The notes beneath the pieces are model-generated. The model was not told the origin of the DNA, made no database searches, and saw nothing but the letters and a program-made list of their open reading frames with translations. Both the position numbers and the translations under genes were made by a program. From assembly GCF_025938095.1 (NCBI RefSeq), contig NZ_JAPCZF010000002.1, forward strand, positions 496,001 through 560,000: DNA of 64,000 nucleotides, read 5' to 3'. Positions 1 to 9,144 of the stretch are shown piece by piece. Each line of letters begins with the position of its first letter. The first letter of the stretch is position 1. Source of the stretch: Novosphingobium sp. JCM 18896. GTDB taxonomy: Bacteria > Pseudomonadota > Alphaproteobacteria > Sphingomonadales > Sphingomonadaceae.

Positions 1-797
1 AGCGCGTCGGTCAGGCCCGGGCCGGTCGAATCGGGATAGTCCTTGAGGCTGACCAGCGCACCGAACGAGGTGCCCTGGGCGCCCTTGAGCTCGAGCGCGT
101 CGAGCCCGAACGACAGCCGGCGATAGGGCAGCATCTGCCCGACGTCGACGTGATCCTCGGGCCGGCGCACGGGGCGCATCTCGCCGTTGTAGAGCGCCGA
201 GAGCAGTTCGAGCACTTCGGAGCAGGTACCGGCACCGCCCTCGTAATCACCCAGCAGGCGCGCGCCATAGGCACCGAGCGCGGCGAGCATGGCCGAGGCG
301 GCCGAGCGCAGGGTGCGCACGTCGCCCGGTTCGGCCTCGATCGCTTCCTGGCCGCGGTTCTTGAACAGGCGGCCGATACGTTCGGGCCAGCCCGCCTTGC
401 CGCGCGCGGGACGGCGCACGAGCGTGACGAACTGGTCGTTGACGAACAGCGCGCCCGCGCCGAGCTTGTCGCGCCAGCGCGCGTCGATATGCGCGGCCAG
501 CGGATCCTCGAAGCCGCCGGCGAGCTCGACGTGGACACGGCGGCGGACGACGTGGTGATAGAGCACGAAGCGCGCGTCGAGGCTGGCACGCAGCAGGACT
601 TCGCGCACCGCGGTATGGGCGTTGAGCTCGTCGGCGTCGGCGGTCTCGAACGAGATGCCGGGGACGAGCAGCGAGATCATCACCGAACCGTCGCGCAGCA
701 GCACGACGTTCTCGTCGACCAGCGCGCGATAGGGCAGGCGGTCGCCGGCCTTGGCTTCCTTGGTGGCCCAGGGGAGGGAAAGCTTGGGTTTCGCCAT
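1..797 (-). CDS. virB4: VirB4-type T4SS ATPase, N-terminal part (cut by window edge)
   Basis: The reading frame starts at ATG 797 (MAKPKLSLPWATKEAK) and stays open to base 1, so only the first 265 residues are present. The visible part resembles the N-terminal CagE/TrbE/VirB4 domain: a short charged start, then GDRLPYRALVDENVVLLRDG and a domain rich in Arg/Glu helices. The Walker A and B motifs of the ATPase core would lie beyond the edge. In VirB/D4 type IV secretion, VirB4 is the inner-membrane-associated ATPase that drives pilus assembly and substrate transfer. It follows virB3 by 12 bases in the order virB1-2-3-4. The family call rests on both sequence and gene order. Confidence 0.85.
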   Translation of the reverse strand, partial: MAKPKLSLPWATKEAKAGDRLPYRALVDENVVLLRDGSVMISLLVPGISFETADADELNAHTAVREVLLRASLDARFVLYHHVVRRRVHVELAGGFEDPLAAHIDARWRDKLGAGALFVNDQFVTLVRRPARGKAGWPERIGRLFKNRGQEAIEAEPGDVRTLRSAASAMLAALGAYGARLLGDYEGGAGTCSEVLELLSALYNGEMRPVRRPEDHVDVGQMLPYRRLSFGLDALELKGAQGTSFGALVSLKDYPDSTGPGLTDA

Positions 798-809
798 CGC
801 GTCAGGCCC

Positions 810-1091
810 TCACGCCGAATAGGAGTTGCAGCCCCAGTGCCGGAAGTTCGGCACGCGCGGGCAGCGCGAAACTTTGGTGATCCACAGGTCGAACACCCGC
901 GGCTCGCGCAGGCAGGCGATATAGCCGACGCCGTGGATCAGCGCGGCGGCGGGCAGCGCCCAGAAGCTCTTGGTCATCAGGAACAGTTCGGTCGTGACCA
1001 TCAGGTTGATCACGAAGAAGCTGAAGGTCACGCCGGCGAACATCTGCGGCCGCGTCAGCGCGCGATGGACGGAGTGGCGGATGAGTTCCAC
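810..1091 (-). CDS. virB3: VirB3-like T4SS inner-membrane protein
   Basis: 93 residues, the usual length for VirB3/TrbD. It starts at GTG 1091 (MELIRHSVHRALTRPQMFAG). A membrane segment covers about residues 18-40, followed by a second hydrophobic stretch (FWALPAAALIHGVGYIACL). The RxPxMFAG start and the conserved CxREPRxFDLW-like segment (CLREPRVFDLWITK) are typical of the family. VirB3 is a small inner-membrane protein that works with VirB4 at the base of the channel. It begins 5 bases after the virB2 stop, so translation is probably coupled. Confidence 0.88.
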   Translation of the reverse strand: MELIRHSVHRALTRPQMFAGVTFSFFVINLMVTTELFLMTKSFWALPAAALIHGVGYIACLREPRVFDLWITKVSRCPRVPNFRHWGCNSYSA

Positions 1092-1096
1092 GAGGG

Positions 1097-1420
1097 TCAG
1101 CCCGCTGCCGTCTGGATGCCCGAGACGATCGCCCCGGCACCGAACAGGATGAAGCAGCCGATGATGACGGTGGCGCCGAAGCGCCAGTTCATCCGGCCGG
1201 TCAGCATCATGAAGCCGACGGCGGCGACGGCCATGACCGCAACCGCGGTGGCGACATTGCCGAGCAGGGTGCCCTGGAGCCAGCCCAGCGCCGCGACGAT
1301 CGGGCCCGAACCCGCAGGATCGGCGCCCTGCACCTGCGCCGAAACCGGCGCCGAAAGCGCGGCGAACGACAGGAACGGAAGCAGCGAACGCAACGCACGG
1401 CTAGAGAATCGACGACTCAA
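1097..1420 (-). CDS. virB2: VirB2-like T4SS major pilin
   Basis: I chose a TTG start at 1420 because AGGAGGG lies 5 bases upstream; this gives 107 residues. A long signal peptide (SLLPFLSFAALSAPVSAQ) ends in an A-x-A-type site near residue 31. The mature part has two hydrophobic helices (NVATAVAVMAVAAVGFMML and ATVIIGCFILFGAGAIVSG) separated by the short polar loop TGRMNWRFG. This two-helix layout is that of VirB2/TrbC pilins. An upstream ATG at about 1456 (MLLAQRSRQEG) is the alternative start but has no clear ribosome binding site. Confidence 0.88.
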   Translation of the reverse strand: MSRRFSSRALRSLLPFLSFAALSAPVSAQVQGADPAGSGPIVAALGWLQGTLLGNVATAVAVMAVAAVGFMMLTGRMNWRFGATVIIGCFILFGAGAIVSGIQTAAG

Positions 1421-1524
1421 GGGGCCCTCCTGGCGGCTCCGTTGCGCTAGTAACATGACAGCACTGTGACGATTGCGGCAATGCGGTACGACGGCGACGG
1501 GTGACCGGTTCGCCGGCATCGCGA

Positions 1525-2157
1525 CTATCTGCGGACCGGCGCGGAGAGCCGCGCCATGATCGAGGAGACGTAGAGCTGCGTCTCGCGGATCGCCGGGATG
1601 CCGCCGGCGCGGACGACGCGCTGCGGCCCGGCGTTGTAGGCGGCGAGCGCCTTTTCGATATCGCCCTCGAAGGCATCGAGCTGCAGCCGCAGGTAGCGGG
1701 CGCCGCCTTCGAGATTGGCGCTGGGATCGTGCGGGTTCACCCCCATCTGGCGCGCCGTGCCCGGCATCAGCTGGGTCAGGCCGCGCGCACCGACCGGCGA
1801 GACCGCGCCGGTGTTCCAGCGGCTCTCCTGCCAGACCACGGCTTCGAGCAGCGCCGGGCTGAGATCGTACTTGGCGGCGAGTTCGGCCACGCGCGGCTGC
1901 CACTGCGCGGGTCCGGCAGTGTCGCCGATCTGCGTGAAGGACAAAGGATAGGCTGCGGAATCGGGCCCCGCCTCGATCTGGGCTTCGATCTGGCCATCGC
2001 TGGCCGGCGCGGCCACCTCGACCACCGCGGCGCGCGGTCCGCCGGCGATCCAGCTGTGGCCGCCCACGCCGATTTCCATCACGTCGGCCGAGGCCGCGGA
2101 CGGGATCATGGCCGCGACGGAGCTCGCGGCGAGAGACACGAAAATACGGCGATCCAC
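1525..2157 (-). CDS. virB1: VirB1-like lytic transglycosylase
   Basis: A soluble lytic transglycosylase (SLT/goose lysozyme-like) domain covers roughly residues 95-200: LLEAVVWQESRWNTGAVSP carries the catalytic Glu, followed by GARGLTQLMPGTARQMG and, further on, ALAAYNAGP. These are the standard SLT motifs. GTG 2157 is preferred because it places a signal peptide (RRIFVSLAASSVAAMIPSAA) right at the N-terminus and has GGAG about 10 bases upstream. The frame is open back to 2253, so ATG 2205 or 2253 are alternatives. VirB1 opens peptidoglycan locally for T4SS assembly. It is the first gene of the virB1-4 set, 104 bases before virB2. Confidence 0.85.
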   Translation of the reverse strand: MDRRIFVSLAASSVAAMIPSAASADVMEIGVGGHSWIAGGPRAAVVEVAAPASDGQIEAQIEAGPDSAAYPLSFTQIGDTAGPAQWQPRVAELAAKYDLSPALLEAVVWQESRWNTGAVSPVGARGLTQLMPGTARQMGVNPHDPSANLEGGARYLRLQLDAFEGDIEKALAAYNAGPQRVVRAGGIPAIRETQLYVSSIMARLSAPVRR

Positions 2158-2286
2158 CCGATTCGAACTCCACGGCCCCGCGCCGCGATAAAGCAAGACG
2201 GCCATTTTCGCCAGTCTGGCTGAACGGCGCCTGATCGCCGCGCGATATCGCACTGTCGGAATCGAACCCGATCGCTGAGGCGATGC

Positions 2287-2500
2287 AATGTCTACTCATT
2301 TCATCGAGATTTGACATCGGCTCGTCGACAGGTCATTGTCTACTTCAAGAGTTGAGTTAGTTGATCCTGGTTAATCGCAGGCGGTCGATTCGTTCGGCAC
2401 GCCTCCGCAACCCTGCAGAAAGACCAGCCGGAGCGGCCGCGATGAAAGCCGCGCTTTAGGGCGCAACAGATCAAATTGAATGTCTACTTGATTAATTGAG
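2287..2500 (+). promoter_or_regulatory. Three direct copies of a 22-bp motif upstream of the sulfate operon
   Basis: The gene-free stretch 2158-2535 (378 bases) separates the divergent virB1 and sbp genes. It holds three same-direction copies of a motif at 2287-2308, 2335-2356 and 2479-2500. All share TGTCTACT followed 8-9 bases later by GAG. Copies 1 and 3, and copies 2 and 3, each match at 17 of 22 positions. The starts are spaced 48 and 144 bases (3 x 48). Copy 3 ends 35 bases before the sbp ATG. The position suggests an operator array for a sulfur-responsive regulator; the regulator is unknown. Confidence 0.5.
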
Positions 2501-2535
2501 TTTACTGCGTCCAACCCACGAGGGAGACCCACGAG

Positions 2536-3555
2536 ATGCAACGCCGCCTGTTCCTGACCGCCGCCCTGGCCCTGACCGCCACGCTCTCCGCCTGTTCGGG
2601 CGGCGCCAAGAAAGACGGCAATTCGGTCGAGCTGACCAACGTCTCCTACGATCCGACGCGCGAGCTGTACCAGGCGGTGAACCCCGCCTTCGCCGCCTAC
2701 TGGAAGCAGAAGACCGGCCAGGACGTGACCTTCAAGATGAGCCACGGCGGTTCGGGCAAGCAGAGCCGCGCGGTGATCGACGGGCTCGAGGCGGACGTCG
2801 CCACCTTGGCGCTGGCGCACGACGTCGATGCCATCGCCGAGAAGGGCCACCTGCTCCCCGCCGACTGGCAGAAGGCGCTGCCCGACAATTCGGCGCCCTA
2901 CACCTCGACGATCGTGTTCCTCGTTCGCAAGGGCAATCCCAAGGCGATCAAGGACTGGGGTGACCTGGTGAAGCCGGGCATCCAGGTGATCACCCCGAAC
3001 CCCAAGACCAGCGGCGGCGCGCGCTGGAACTTCCTCGCCGCCTGGGCCTATGGCCGCAAGGCCGGCGGCTCCGAGGCCGCAGCCGAGGACTTCGTCAAGC
3101 GCGTCTACGGCAATGTTCCCGTGCTCGACAGCGGCGCGCGCGGCTCGACCACGACCTTCGTAGAGCGCGGCATCGGCGACGTCCTGCTGGCCTGGGAGAA
3201 CGAAGCCTTCCTCGCCGAGAAGGAGCTGGGTGCGGGCAAGTTCGAGATCGTCGTCCCGTCGATCTCGGTCCTCGCCGAGCCTTCGGTCGCGGTGGTCACC
3301 GAGAACGCGAAGAAGCACGGCACCGAGGCCGTGGCCAAGGCCTACCTCGAATACCTCTACACGCCCGAGGCCCAGACCGCGATCGCGCGCAACTTCTACC
3401 GCCCGCGCAATGCCGAGGTCGCCGCGCAGTTCAAGGCCCAGTTCCCCGAGATCAACCTCGTCACGATCGACAAGGATTTCGGCGGCTGGACCAAGGCGCA
3501 GAAGACCTACTTCGACGACGGCGGCGTCTTCGACCGCATCTCGGTCAAGAAGTAA
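2536..3555 (+). CDS. sbp: Periplasmic sulfate/thiosulfate-binding protein (lipoprotein)
   Basis: 339 residues. The N-terminus [20 protein letters not shown] ends in a lipobox (LSAC, Cys 20), so this is predicted to be a lipoprotein rather than the soluble form known in enterobacteria. The Sbp/CysP fold is clear from [13 protein letters not shown] near residue 32, [17 protein letters not shown], which supplies sulfate-binding backbone contacts in the family, and [15 protein letters not shown] around residue 153. GAGGGAGAC precedes the ATG. It is the first gene of the sbp-cysTWA-yezD operon and delivers sulfate or thiosulfate to CysTW. The exact ligand cannot be told from sequence. Confidence 0.93.
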   Translation: MQRRLFLTAALALTATLSACSGGAKKDGNSVELTNVSYDPTRELYQAVNPAFAAYWKQKTGQDVTFKMSHGGSGKQSRAVIDGLEADVATLALAHDVDAIAEKGHLLPADWQKALPDNSAPYTSTIVFLVRKGNPKAIKDWGDLVKPGIQVITPNPKTSGGARWNFLAAWAYGRKAGGSEAAAEDFVKRVYGNVPVLDSGARGSTTTFVERGIGDVLLAWENEAFLAEKELGAGKFEIVVPSISVLAEPSVAVVTENAKKHGTEAVAKAYLEYLYTPEAQTAIARNFYRPRNAEVAAQFKAQFPEINLVTIDKDFGGWTKAQKTYFDDGGVFDRISVKK

Positions 3556-3595
3556 GCCACCCTCCCCACCCCCGCATTCGAGCAGGCCACTGCAG

Positions 3596-4456
3596 ATGTC
3601 CCCATCCCATCCCCGCACCCTGGCGCGCGCCCGATCCTGGCGCCGGCCGTCGGTCCTGCCCGGCTTCGGGCTGACCTTCGGCTTCACGCTCGGCTGGCTG
3701 ACCCTGATCGTGCTGATCCCGCTCGCGACGATCTTCCTCAAGTCCGCCGGCATGGGCTGGCACGACTTCGTCGCGGTCGGCTTCTCGGACCGCGCGCTCG
3801 CCGCCTATCGCCTGAGTTTCGGCACGGCCGCGGCCGCAGGGCTGGTCAATGCGGTGTTCGGCCTGCTCGTCGCCTGGGTGCTGGTGCGCTATGATTTCGC
3901 GGGCAAGAAGGTGGTCTCGGCGCTGGTCGACCTGCCTTTCGCGCTGCCCACCGCGGTCGCCGGCATCGCCCTGACCGCGCTCTATGCGCCGACCGGCTGG
4001 GTCGGCCAGTTCCTCGACCCGCTGGGCATCAAGGTCGCCTTCACCGCCTTCGGCATCACCGTCGCGCTGGTCTTCATCGGCCTGCCCTTCGTCGTCCGCT
4101 CGGTCGAGCCCGTGCTCGCCGATCTCGGCAAGGACGTCGAGGAGGCCGCCGCGACCTTGGGCGCCAACCGCTTCCAGACCTTCAACCGCGTGATCCTCCC
4201 CGCGATCGGCCCGGCGCTGCTGACCGGCTTCGCCCTGGCCTTTGCCCGCGGCGTCGGCGAATACGGCTCGGTGATCTTCATCTCGGGCAACATGCCCGGC
4301 AAGACCGAGATCGCCCCGCTGCTGATCGTCACCCAGCTCGAACAGTACAACTATGCCGGCGCCACCGCGATCGCGACGGTGATGATGCTGGCGAGCTTCG
4401 GCGTGCTGCTGCTGATCAACCTGATCCAGGCGCGTGCGCGCGGGAGGGCGATCTGA
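3596..4456 (+). CDS. cysT: Sulfate ABC transporter permease CysT
   Basis: 286 residues from ATG 3596, 40 bases after sbp. It has about six membrane segments starting at [20 protein letters not shown]. The ABC permease (EAA) loop [21 protein letters not shown] sits around residue 182, where the permease contacts CysA. The terminal segment IQARARGR is basic, as usual for a cytoplasmic tail. It pairs with CysW to form the inner-membrane channel. Its TGA overlaps the cysW ATG (TGATG context at 4454-4458), implying translational coupling. Confidence 0.94.
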   Translation: MSPSHPRTLARARSWRRPSVLPGFGLTFGFTLGWLTLIVLIPLATIFLKSAGMGWHDFVAVGFSDRALAAYRLSFGTAAAAGLVNAVFGLLVAWVLVRYDFAGKKVVSALVDLPFALPTAVAGIALTALYAPTGWVGQFLDPLGIKVAFTAFGITVALVFIGLPFVVRSVEPVLADLGKDVEEAAATLGANRFQTFNRVILPAIGPALLTGFALAFARGVGEYGSVIFISGNMPGKTEIAPLLIVTQLEQYNYAGATAIATVMMLASFGVLLLINLIQARARGRAI

Positions 4457-5298
4457 TGGCGCGCCTCCGCTCGACCACCGAGGACCGGCTGACCCAGGGC
4501 GTGCTGATCGCGCTGGCGCTGGCCTTCCTCACCTTCTTCCTCGCGCTGCCGCTGATCGCGGTGTTCTTCGAGGCGCTCGAACAGGGCCTCGGCGCCTTCC
4601 TCGAGGCGATCAAGAATCCCGACGCGATCGCCGCGATCAGGCTGACCCTGCTGATCGCCGCGATCTCGGTGCCGCTCAACATGGTCTTCGGCCTCGCCGC
4701 GGCCTGGGCGATCACCAAGTTCTCGTTCCCGGGCAAGAGCCTGCTGATCACCCTGATCGACCTGCCCTTCTCGGTCTCGCCGGTGGTTTCGGGCCTGATC
4801 TTCGTGCTGCTGTTCGGCGCGCACGGCTATCTCGGCCCCTGGCTCCAGGCGCACGACCTCAAGATCGTCTTCGCGGTACCCGGCATCGTCCTGGCGACGG
4901 TGTTCATCACCTTCCCCTTCGTCGCGCGCGAGCTGATCCCGCTGATGATGGAGCAGGGCAAGGCCGACGAAGAAGCCGCGATCTCGCTCGGCGCCAACGG
5001 CTGGCAGACCTTCTGGCACGTCACCCTGCCCAACGTCCGCTGGGGCCTGCTCTACGGCGTGCTGCTGTGCAACGCGCGCGCCATGGGCGAGTTCGGCGCG
5101 GTCTCGGTCGTCTCGGGCCACATCCGCGGCCTGACCAACACGATGCCGCTGCACGTCGAGATCCTCTACAACGAATACGACTTTGTCGGTGCCTTTGCCG
5201 TGGCCTCGCTGCTGGCGCTTCTCGCGCTGGTGACGCTGGTCGCCAAGAGCGTCCTCGAATGGCGTTTCGACCTCCGCCACGAAGGAGTCGGGCATTGA
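4456..5298 (+). CDS. cysW: Sulfate ABC transporter permease CysW
   Basis: 280 residues. It starts at the ATG overlapping the cysT stop. Around six hydrophobic segments are visible ([40 protein letters not shown] and others). The EAA loop [19 protein letters not shown] lies near residue 175. The segment [17 protein letters not shown] is the typical CysW signature after the loop. Partner of CysT in the sulfate/thiosulfate importer. The last four bases overlap the TTG start of cysA. Confidence 0.94.
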   Translation: MARLRSTTEDRLTQGVLIALALAFLTFFLALPLIAVFFEALEQGLGAFLEAIKNPDAIAAIRLTLLIAAISVPLNMVFGLAAAWAITKFSFPGKSLLITLIDLPFSVSPVVSGLIFVLLFGAHGYLGPWLQAHDLKIVFAVPGIVLATVFITFPFVARELIPLMMEQGKADEEAAISLGANGWQTFWHVTLPNVRWGLLYGVLLCNARAMGEFGAVSVVSGHIRGLTNTMPLHVEILYNEYDFVGAFAVASLLALLALVTLVAKSVLEWRFDLRHEGVGH

Positions 5299-6290
5299 TC
5301 ACCGTCAACCACGTCACCAAGCGCTTCGGCGACTTCCCCGCGCTGCACGGCATCGACCTCAAGATCGAGCCGGGCGAATTCATCGCGCTGCTCGGCCCTT
5401 CGGGCTCGGGCAAGACCACCCTGCTGCGCATCATCGCCGGCCTCGAGTTCCAGGATACCGGCGAGGTCCTGTTCGATGACGAGGACGTCTCGCGCATCGG
5501 CGTGGGCGACCGCGGCGTCGGCTTCGTCTTCCAGAACTATGCGCTGTTCCGCCACATGACCGTGGCCGAGAACGTCGCCTTCGGGCTCAACGTCAAGAAG
5601 CGCCGCGACCGGCCGAGCAAGGCCGACATCAAGGCGCGCGCCGCTGAACTGCTACGCCTGGTCCAGCTCGACGGGCTCGGCGATCGCCTGCCCAGCCAGC
5701 TCTCGGGCGGTCAGCGTCAGCGCGTCGCCCTGGCCCGCGCCCTGGCGATCGAGCCCAAGCTGCTGCTGCTCGACGAGCCCTTCGGCGCGCTCGACGCCAA
5801 GGTGCGCAAGGATCTGCGCCGCTGGCTGCGCGAACTGCACCAGCAGATGGGGCTGACCTCGATCTTCGTGACCCACGATCAGGAGGAAGCGCTCGAACTC
5901 GCCGACCGCGTGGTCGTCATGGACCACGGCAGGATCGAGCAGATCGGTACGCCCGAGCAGGTCTACATGCAGCCGGCAACGCCCTTCGTCGCGAACTTCG
6001 TAGGCGAAACCAACAAGCTGCCCGGCAACCTGCACGTTCGCCCACACGACATCGAGATCGTGTCCGAAGGCGGCCCATCTCAGGAAAATTGGGCGGTGGT
6101 CGTCGACAACGTCTTCCGCAAGGGCGGCGCCTGGCGGATCGAAGGGCAGCTCGAGAGCAATGGCCCCAACCCTGCTCAAGTCGTCGAGATCGACGTCGAT
6201 GCCGACCAGCCGGCGCCCGCGCTCGGCAGCACGATCCGCGTGCGCCCCCTCCGTTCCACGACCTTCACCCCCAATGGAGCCCAGCCATGA
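5295..6290 (+). CDS. cysA: Sulfate ABC transporter ATP-binding protein CysA
   Basis: 331 residues from a TTG start at 5295 ([20 protein letters not shown]), with GAAGGAG 7 bases upstream; it overlaps cysW by four bases. The nucleotide-binding domain shows Walker A (GPSGSGKTT), a Q-loop (FVFQNYALF), the ABC signature [15 protein letters not shown], Walker [13 protein letters not shown] and the H-loop THDQ. A shorter regulatory beta-barrel domain follows from about residue 240 (VRPHDIEIV), as in CysA/PotA-type subunits. It hydrolyses ATP to power sulfate import. The stop overlaps the next ATG (ATGA). Confidence 0.95.
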   Translation: MITVNHVTKRFGDFPALHGIDLKIEPGEFIALLGPSGSGKTTLLRIIAGLEFQDTGEVLFDDEDVSRIGVGDRGVGFVFQNYALFRHMTVAENVAFGLNVKKRRDRPSKADIKARAAELLRLVQLDGLGDRLPSQLSGGQRQRVALARALAIEPKLLLLDEPFGALDAKVRKDLRRWLRELHQQMGLTSIFVTHDQEEALELADRVVVMDHGRIEQIGTPEQVYMQPATPFVANFVGETNKLPGNLHVRPHDIEIVSEGGPSQENWAVVVDNVFRKGGAWRIEGQLESNGPNPAQVVEIDVDADQPAPALGSTIRVRPLRSTTFTPNGAQP

Positions 6291-6466
6291 CCAACCAAGA
6301 ATCTGCGCCGATCTCGCCCGAGGCGGCGCGCATCCTCGAGGAAAGCATCTCCAGCGTCCGCGAGGCGCTGACCGGCCTCAAGTACGGCAACGTCTCGTTG
6401 ACCGTCCACGAGGGCCGCGTCGTCCAGATCGACGTGACCGAGAAGAAGCGGCTCAAGCCGAACTGA
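6287..6466 (+). CDS. YezD/DUF2292-like small protein in the sulfate operon
   Basis: 59 residues: a helical start ([20 protein letters not shown]), then [20 protein letters not shown] and a basic end. The pattern KYGxVxLxVHxGxVVQIxxxEKxRL is that of the DUF2292 (YezD) family. From memory of the family, members often sit with sulfur-uptake genes in Firmicutes and Proteobacteria, and the molecular function is not established. The ATG overlaps the cysA stop by four bases, so it is translated as part of the operon. It is predicted to be cytoplasmic, with no signal peptide or membrane segment. A role as a small accessory of sulfur assimilation is inference. Confidence 0.8.
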   Translation: MTNQESAPISPEAARILEESISSVREALTGLKYGNVSLTVHEGRVVQIDVTEKKRLKPN

Positions 6467-6571
6467 TCGCACCCACGCGCTCCACCCTTCCTTTCAACAA
6501 CAATCCATAAATTCGCTGACTGCCAACCGGACCACTGGAGGCGTCGTGATCTCTACCAGGAGGAAAATACG

Positions 6572-9070
6572 ATGATCTCCCGTTCCCTGTTGCTGGCGAG
6601 CGCCGCCGGCCTGACGCTTCTCGCGTCTCCCGCCCTCGCCGACGAGGCGACGACCGGCACCGCCACGGGTGCCGACACCGCTGCCGCCGATCAGCCCGAA
6701 GCCGACAATCCCAGCCGCGGCGACGTGATCATCGTCACCGCCCGCCGCCGCCAGGAGACCGCGCAGGAAGTGCCGCTGGCGATTTCGGTGATCAAGGGGG
6801 ACTCGATCGAAGCCACGGGCAACTTCAACGTCGTCAAGCTGCAGCAGCTGGCACCGACCCTGCAGGTCTACACCTCGAACCCGCGCAACACCTCGGTCAA
6901 CATCCGCGGCCTGGGCGTGCCGTTCGGCCTGACCAGCGACGGCTTCGAGCAGGGCGTCGGCATCTACGTCGACGACGTCTACAACTCGCGCGTCGCCGCC
7001 GCGACCTTCGACTTCCTCGACGTCGACCAGGTCGAAGTACTGCGCGGCCCGCAGGGCACGCTTTACGGCAAGAACACCACGGCCGGCGCGATCAACATCA
7101 CCACCAACCAGCCGACCTTCGACTTCGAGGGCCGCGCCGAGCTGACCGCGGGCAACCTCGGCTACAAGCAGGGCAAGGCCGCGGTCTCGGGTCCGCTGTC
7201 GGACACGGTCGCCGCGCGCGTCGCCGTCGCCACGACCAGCCGCCGCGGCACCTTGTGGAACACGCGCACCCAGCGCTGGGTCAACGAGCAGGACAACCTC
7301 GGCCTGCGCGGCCAGCTGCTGTTCAAGCCCAGCGAGGATCTCTCGATCACGCTGTCGGGCGACTACAGCCAGCAGGATCCCGAATGCTGCGGCACCGCCT
7401 TCGTTCGCGTCGGCACCACCCAGCGCCCGCTCAACCGCCAGTACGACGCGCTGATCGCCGCGCTCAACGCGGCCAATCCCGGCAAGAACTTCACCGTTCC
7501 CAGCCGCAACGTCTACGATCGCCTGACCGACATCGACGCCAGCCTCAACGCCGGCAACAAGATCGGCGGCGCCTCGCTGAAGGTGAAGTGGGACGTCGGC
7601 CCCGGCACCTTCACTTCGATCACGGCCTGGCGCTTCTGGGACTGGAAGCCCGAGAACGATCGTGACTTCACCGGCGCCTCGGTCGTCGCCAAGTCGCAGA
7701 ACCCCTCGCAGCAGGACCAGTACAGCCAGGAGTTCCGCTACAACTACTCGGGCGACAAGATCGACTTCGTCGTCGGCCTGTTCGGCTTCAAGCAGCGGAT
7801 CGACACCCAGGGCACCGAGCAGCAGGGCAGCGAAGCCACGCGCTTCAGCCTGGCGCCCTCGACCGACCCGACCAACGTCTACAACCGGCCCGACGTGCTC
7901 AACGGCCTGACCGCCACCAACACGCAGTATCTGAAGGCCGACAGCGTCGCGCTCTATGGCCAGGTCAGCTACAAGCTGACCCCCGAGCTGACCATCCAGC
8001 CCGGCATCCGCGTGAACTACGACAAGAAGGAAGGCTTCTACCAGCGCGTCGTGACCACCGGTGCAGGTACGCTGATCACCAGCTGCGCGCCCTCGGCGAC
8101 GGCGGGCAATGCCGTGCTCACCGCCCAGTGCGGCGTCTATCAGCCGCAGCTGACGACGCCTTCGGTCAGCGACTGGAACTTCAGCTACGACCTCAACGTC
8201 AACTACAAGATCACGCCCGACGTGCTGGTCTATGCGACCTATGCGAAGAGCTTCAAGACCGTGGGCATCAACCAGAACGGCCTGCCGCTCGACACCAACA
8301 ACCAGCCGGTGCTCAGCGCCTCCACGGTCCGGCCGGAATCGGTCAACCACTTCGAGATCGGCCTCAAGACCTCGTTCCTGAACCGTCTGGCGACCTTCAA
8401 CCTCACCGCCTTCCGCACCGAGATCAAGGACTTCCAGGCCACGGTCAACGGCGGCCAGTTCGGCACGGTGCGCGGCTATCTGGCCAATGCCGAGAAGGTC
8501 CGTTCGCAGGGTATCGAAGCCGACTTCAAGATCCGCGCGAGCGACCGCTTCACCGCCTATGCCAACGCCGCCTATACCGACGCCAAGTACGTCAAGTTCA
8601 CCAGCGCGCCGTGCCCGCCCGAGCTCTCGGGCGGTAGCTTCGTCGCGGTCGGCGGCACGCCGGGCGCCGCGGGCGTTCCGGGCGCGCTGAGCCCGCGCGC
8701 CTGCGACATCTCGGGCCAGGGTCTGCCGGGCGTGTCGAAGTGGGCCTTCTCCTACGGCGCCGAATACAACGTGCCGGTCAACCTGCTCGACAAGGAAGGC
8801 CAGATCTACCTGGGCGTCGACGGCAACTACCGCTCGGACTGGAACTCGAACGCCTCGCCGTCGATTTACACCAAGGTCGAGGGCTATGCGCTGACCAACT
8901 TCCGCGCCGGCTTCCGCGGCGAGGGCTTCGACGTGTTCGGCTGGGTCCGCAACGCCTTCGACGTCAACTACATCGATCTGCTGCAGGTCGCGCCGGGCAA
9001 CGTCGGCCTGATCGCCGGTACGCCGGGCGATCAGCGCACCTGGGGCGGTACGCTGAAGTTCTCGTTCTGA
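6572..9070 (+). CDS. TonB-dependent outer-membrane receptor
   Basis: 832 residues with a signal peptide (SLLLASAAGLTLLASPALA) and a TonB box (DVIIVTARRR) around residue 51. The plug domain covers about 62-170, with NIRGLGVPFG and VEVLRGPQGTLYGKNTTAGA, the hallmark of the family. The rest forms the 22-strand barrel and ends in an aromatic residue (TLKFSF). AGGAGG lies 8 bases before the ATG. It follows the sulfate transporter operon by 105 bases in the same direction, so uptake of a sulfur compound such as an organosulfonate or sulfate ester is a reasonable guess. The substrate is not readable from sequence. The energy would come from a TonB-ExbBD system such as the one at 29-32 kb. Confidence 0.93.
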   Translation: MISRSLLLASAAGLTLLASPALADEATTGTATGADTAAADQPEADNPSRGDVIIVTARRRQETAQEVPLAISVIKGDSIEATGNFNVVKLQQLAPTLQVYTSNPRNTSVNIRGLGVPFGLTSDGFEQGVGIYVDDVYNSRVAAATFDFLDVDQVEVLRGPQGTLYGKNTTAGAINITTNQPTFDFEGRAELTAGNLGYKQGKAAVSGPLSDTVAARVAVATTSRRGTLWNTRTQRWVNEQDNLGLRGQLLFKPSEDLSITLSGDYSQQDPECCGTAFVRVGTTQRPLNRQYDALIAALNAANPGKNFTVPSRNVYDRLTDIDASLNAGNKIGGASLKVKWDVGPGTFTSITAWRFWDWKPENDRDFTGASVVAKSQNPSQQDQYSQEFRYNYSGDKIDFVVGLFGFKQRIDTQGTEQQGSEATRFSLAPSTDPTNVYNRPDVLNGLTATNTQYLKADSVALYGQVSYKLTPELTIQPGIRVNYDKKEGFYQRVVTTGAGTLITSCAPSATAGNAVLTAQCGVYQPQLTTPSVSDWNFSYDLNVNYKITPDVLVYATYAKSFKTVGINQNGLPLDTNNQPVLSASTVRPESVNHFEIGLKTSFLNRLATFNLTAFRTEIKDFQATVNGGQFGTVRGYLANAEKVRSQGIEADFKIRASDRFTAYANAAYTDAKYVKFTSAPCPPELSGGSFVAVGGTPGAAGVPGALSPRACDISGQGLPGVSKWAFSYGAEYNVPVNLLDKEGQIYLGVDGNYRSDWNSNASPSIYTKVEGYALTNFRAGFRGEGFDVFGWVRNAFDVNYIDLLQVAPGNVGLIAGTPGDQRTWGGTLKFSF

Positions 9071-9144
9071 GGCTGATCGCTATTATGACTTGATGAGCGG
9101 CCTGCGACGGGACAACCCGAGCCGGCCCTCACGAGAGGATATCG

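Noticed and set aside
150..1469. 439-residue plus-strand ORF opposite virB2-4
   Set aside because: Antisense to recognisable VirB proteins.
6494..8350. 618-residue minus-strand ORF opposite the TonB receptor
   Set aside because: Shadow frame, Ala/Gly/Arg/Val-rich without recognisable motifs.
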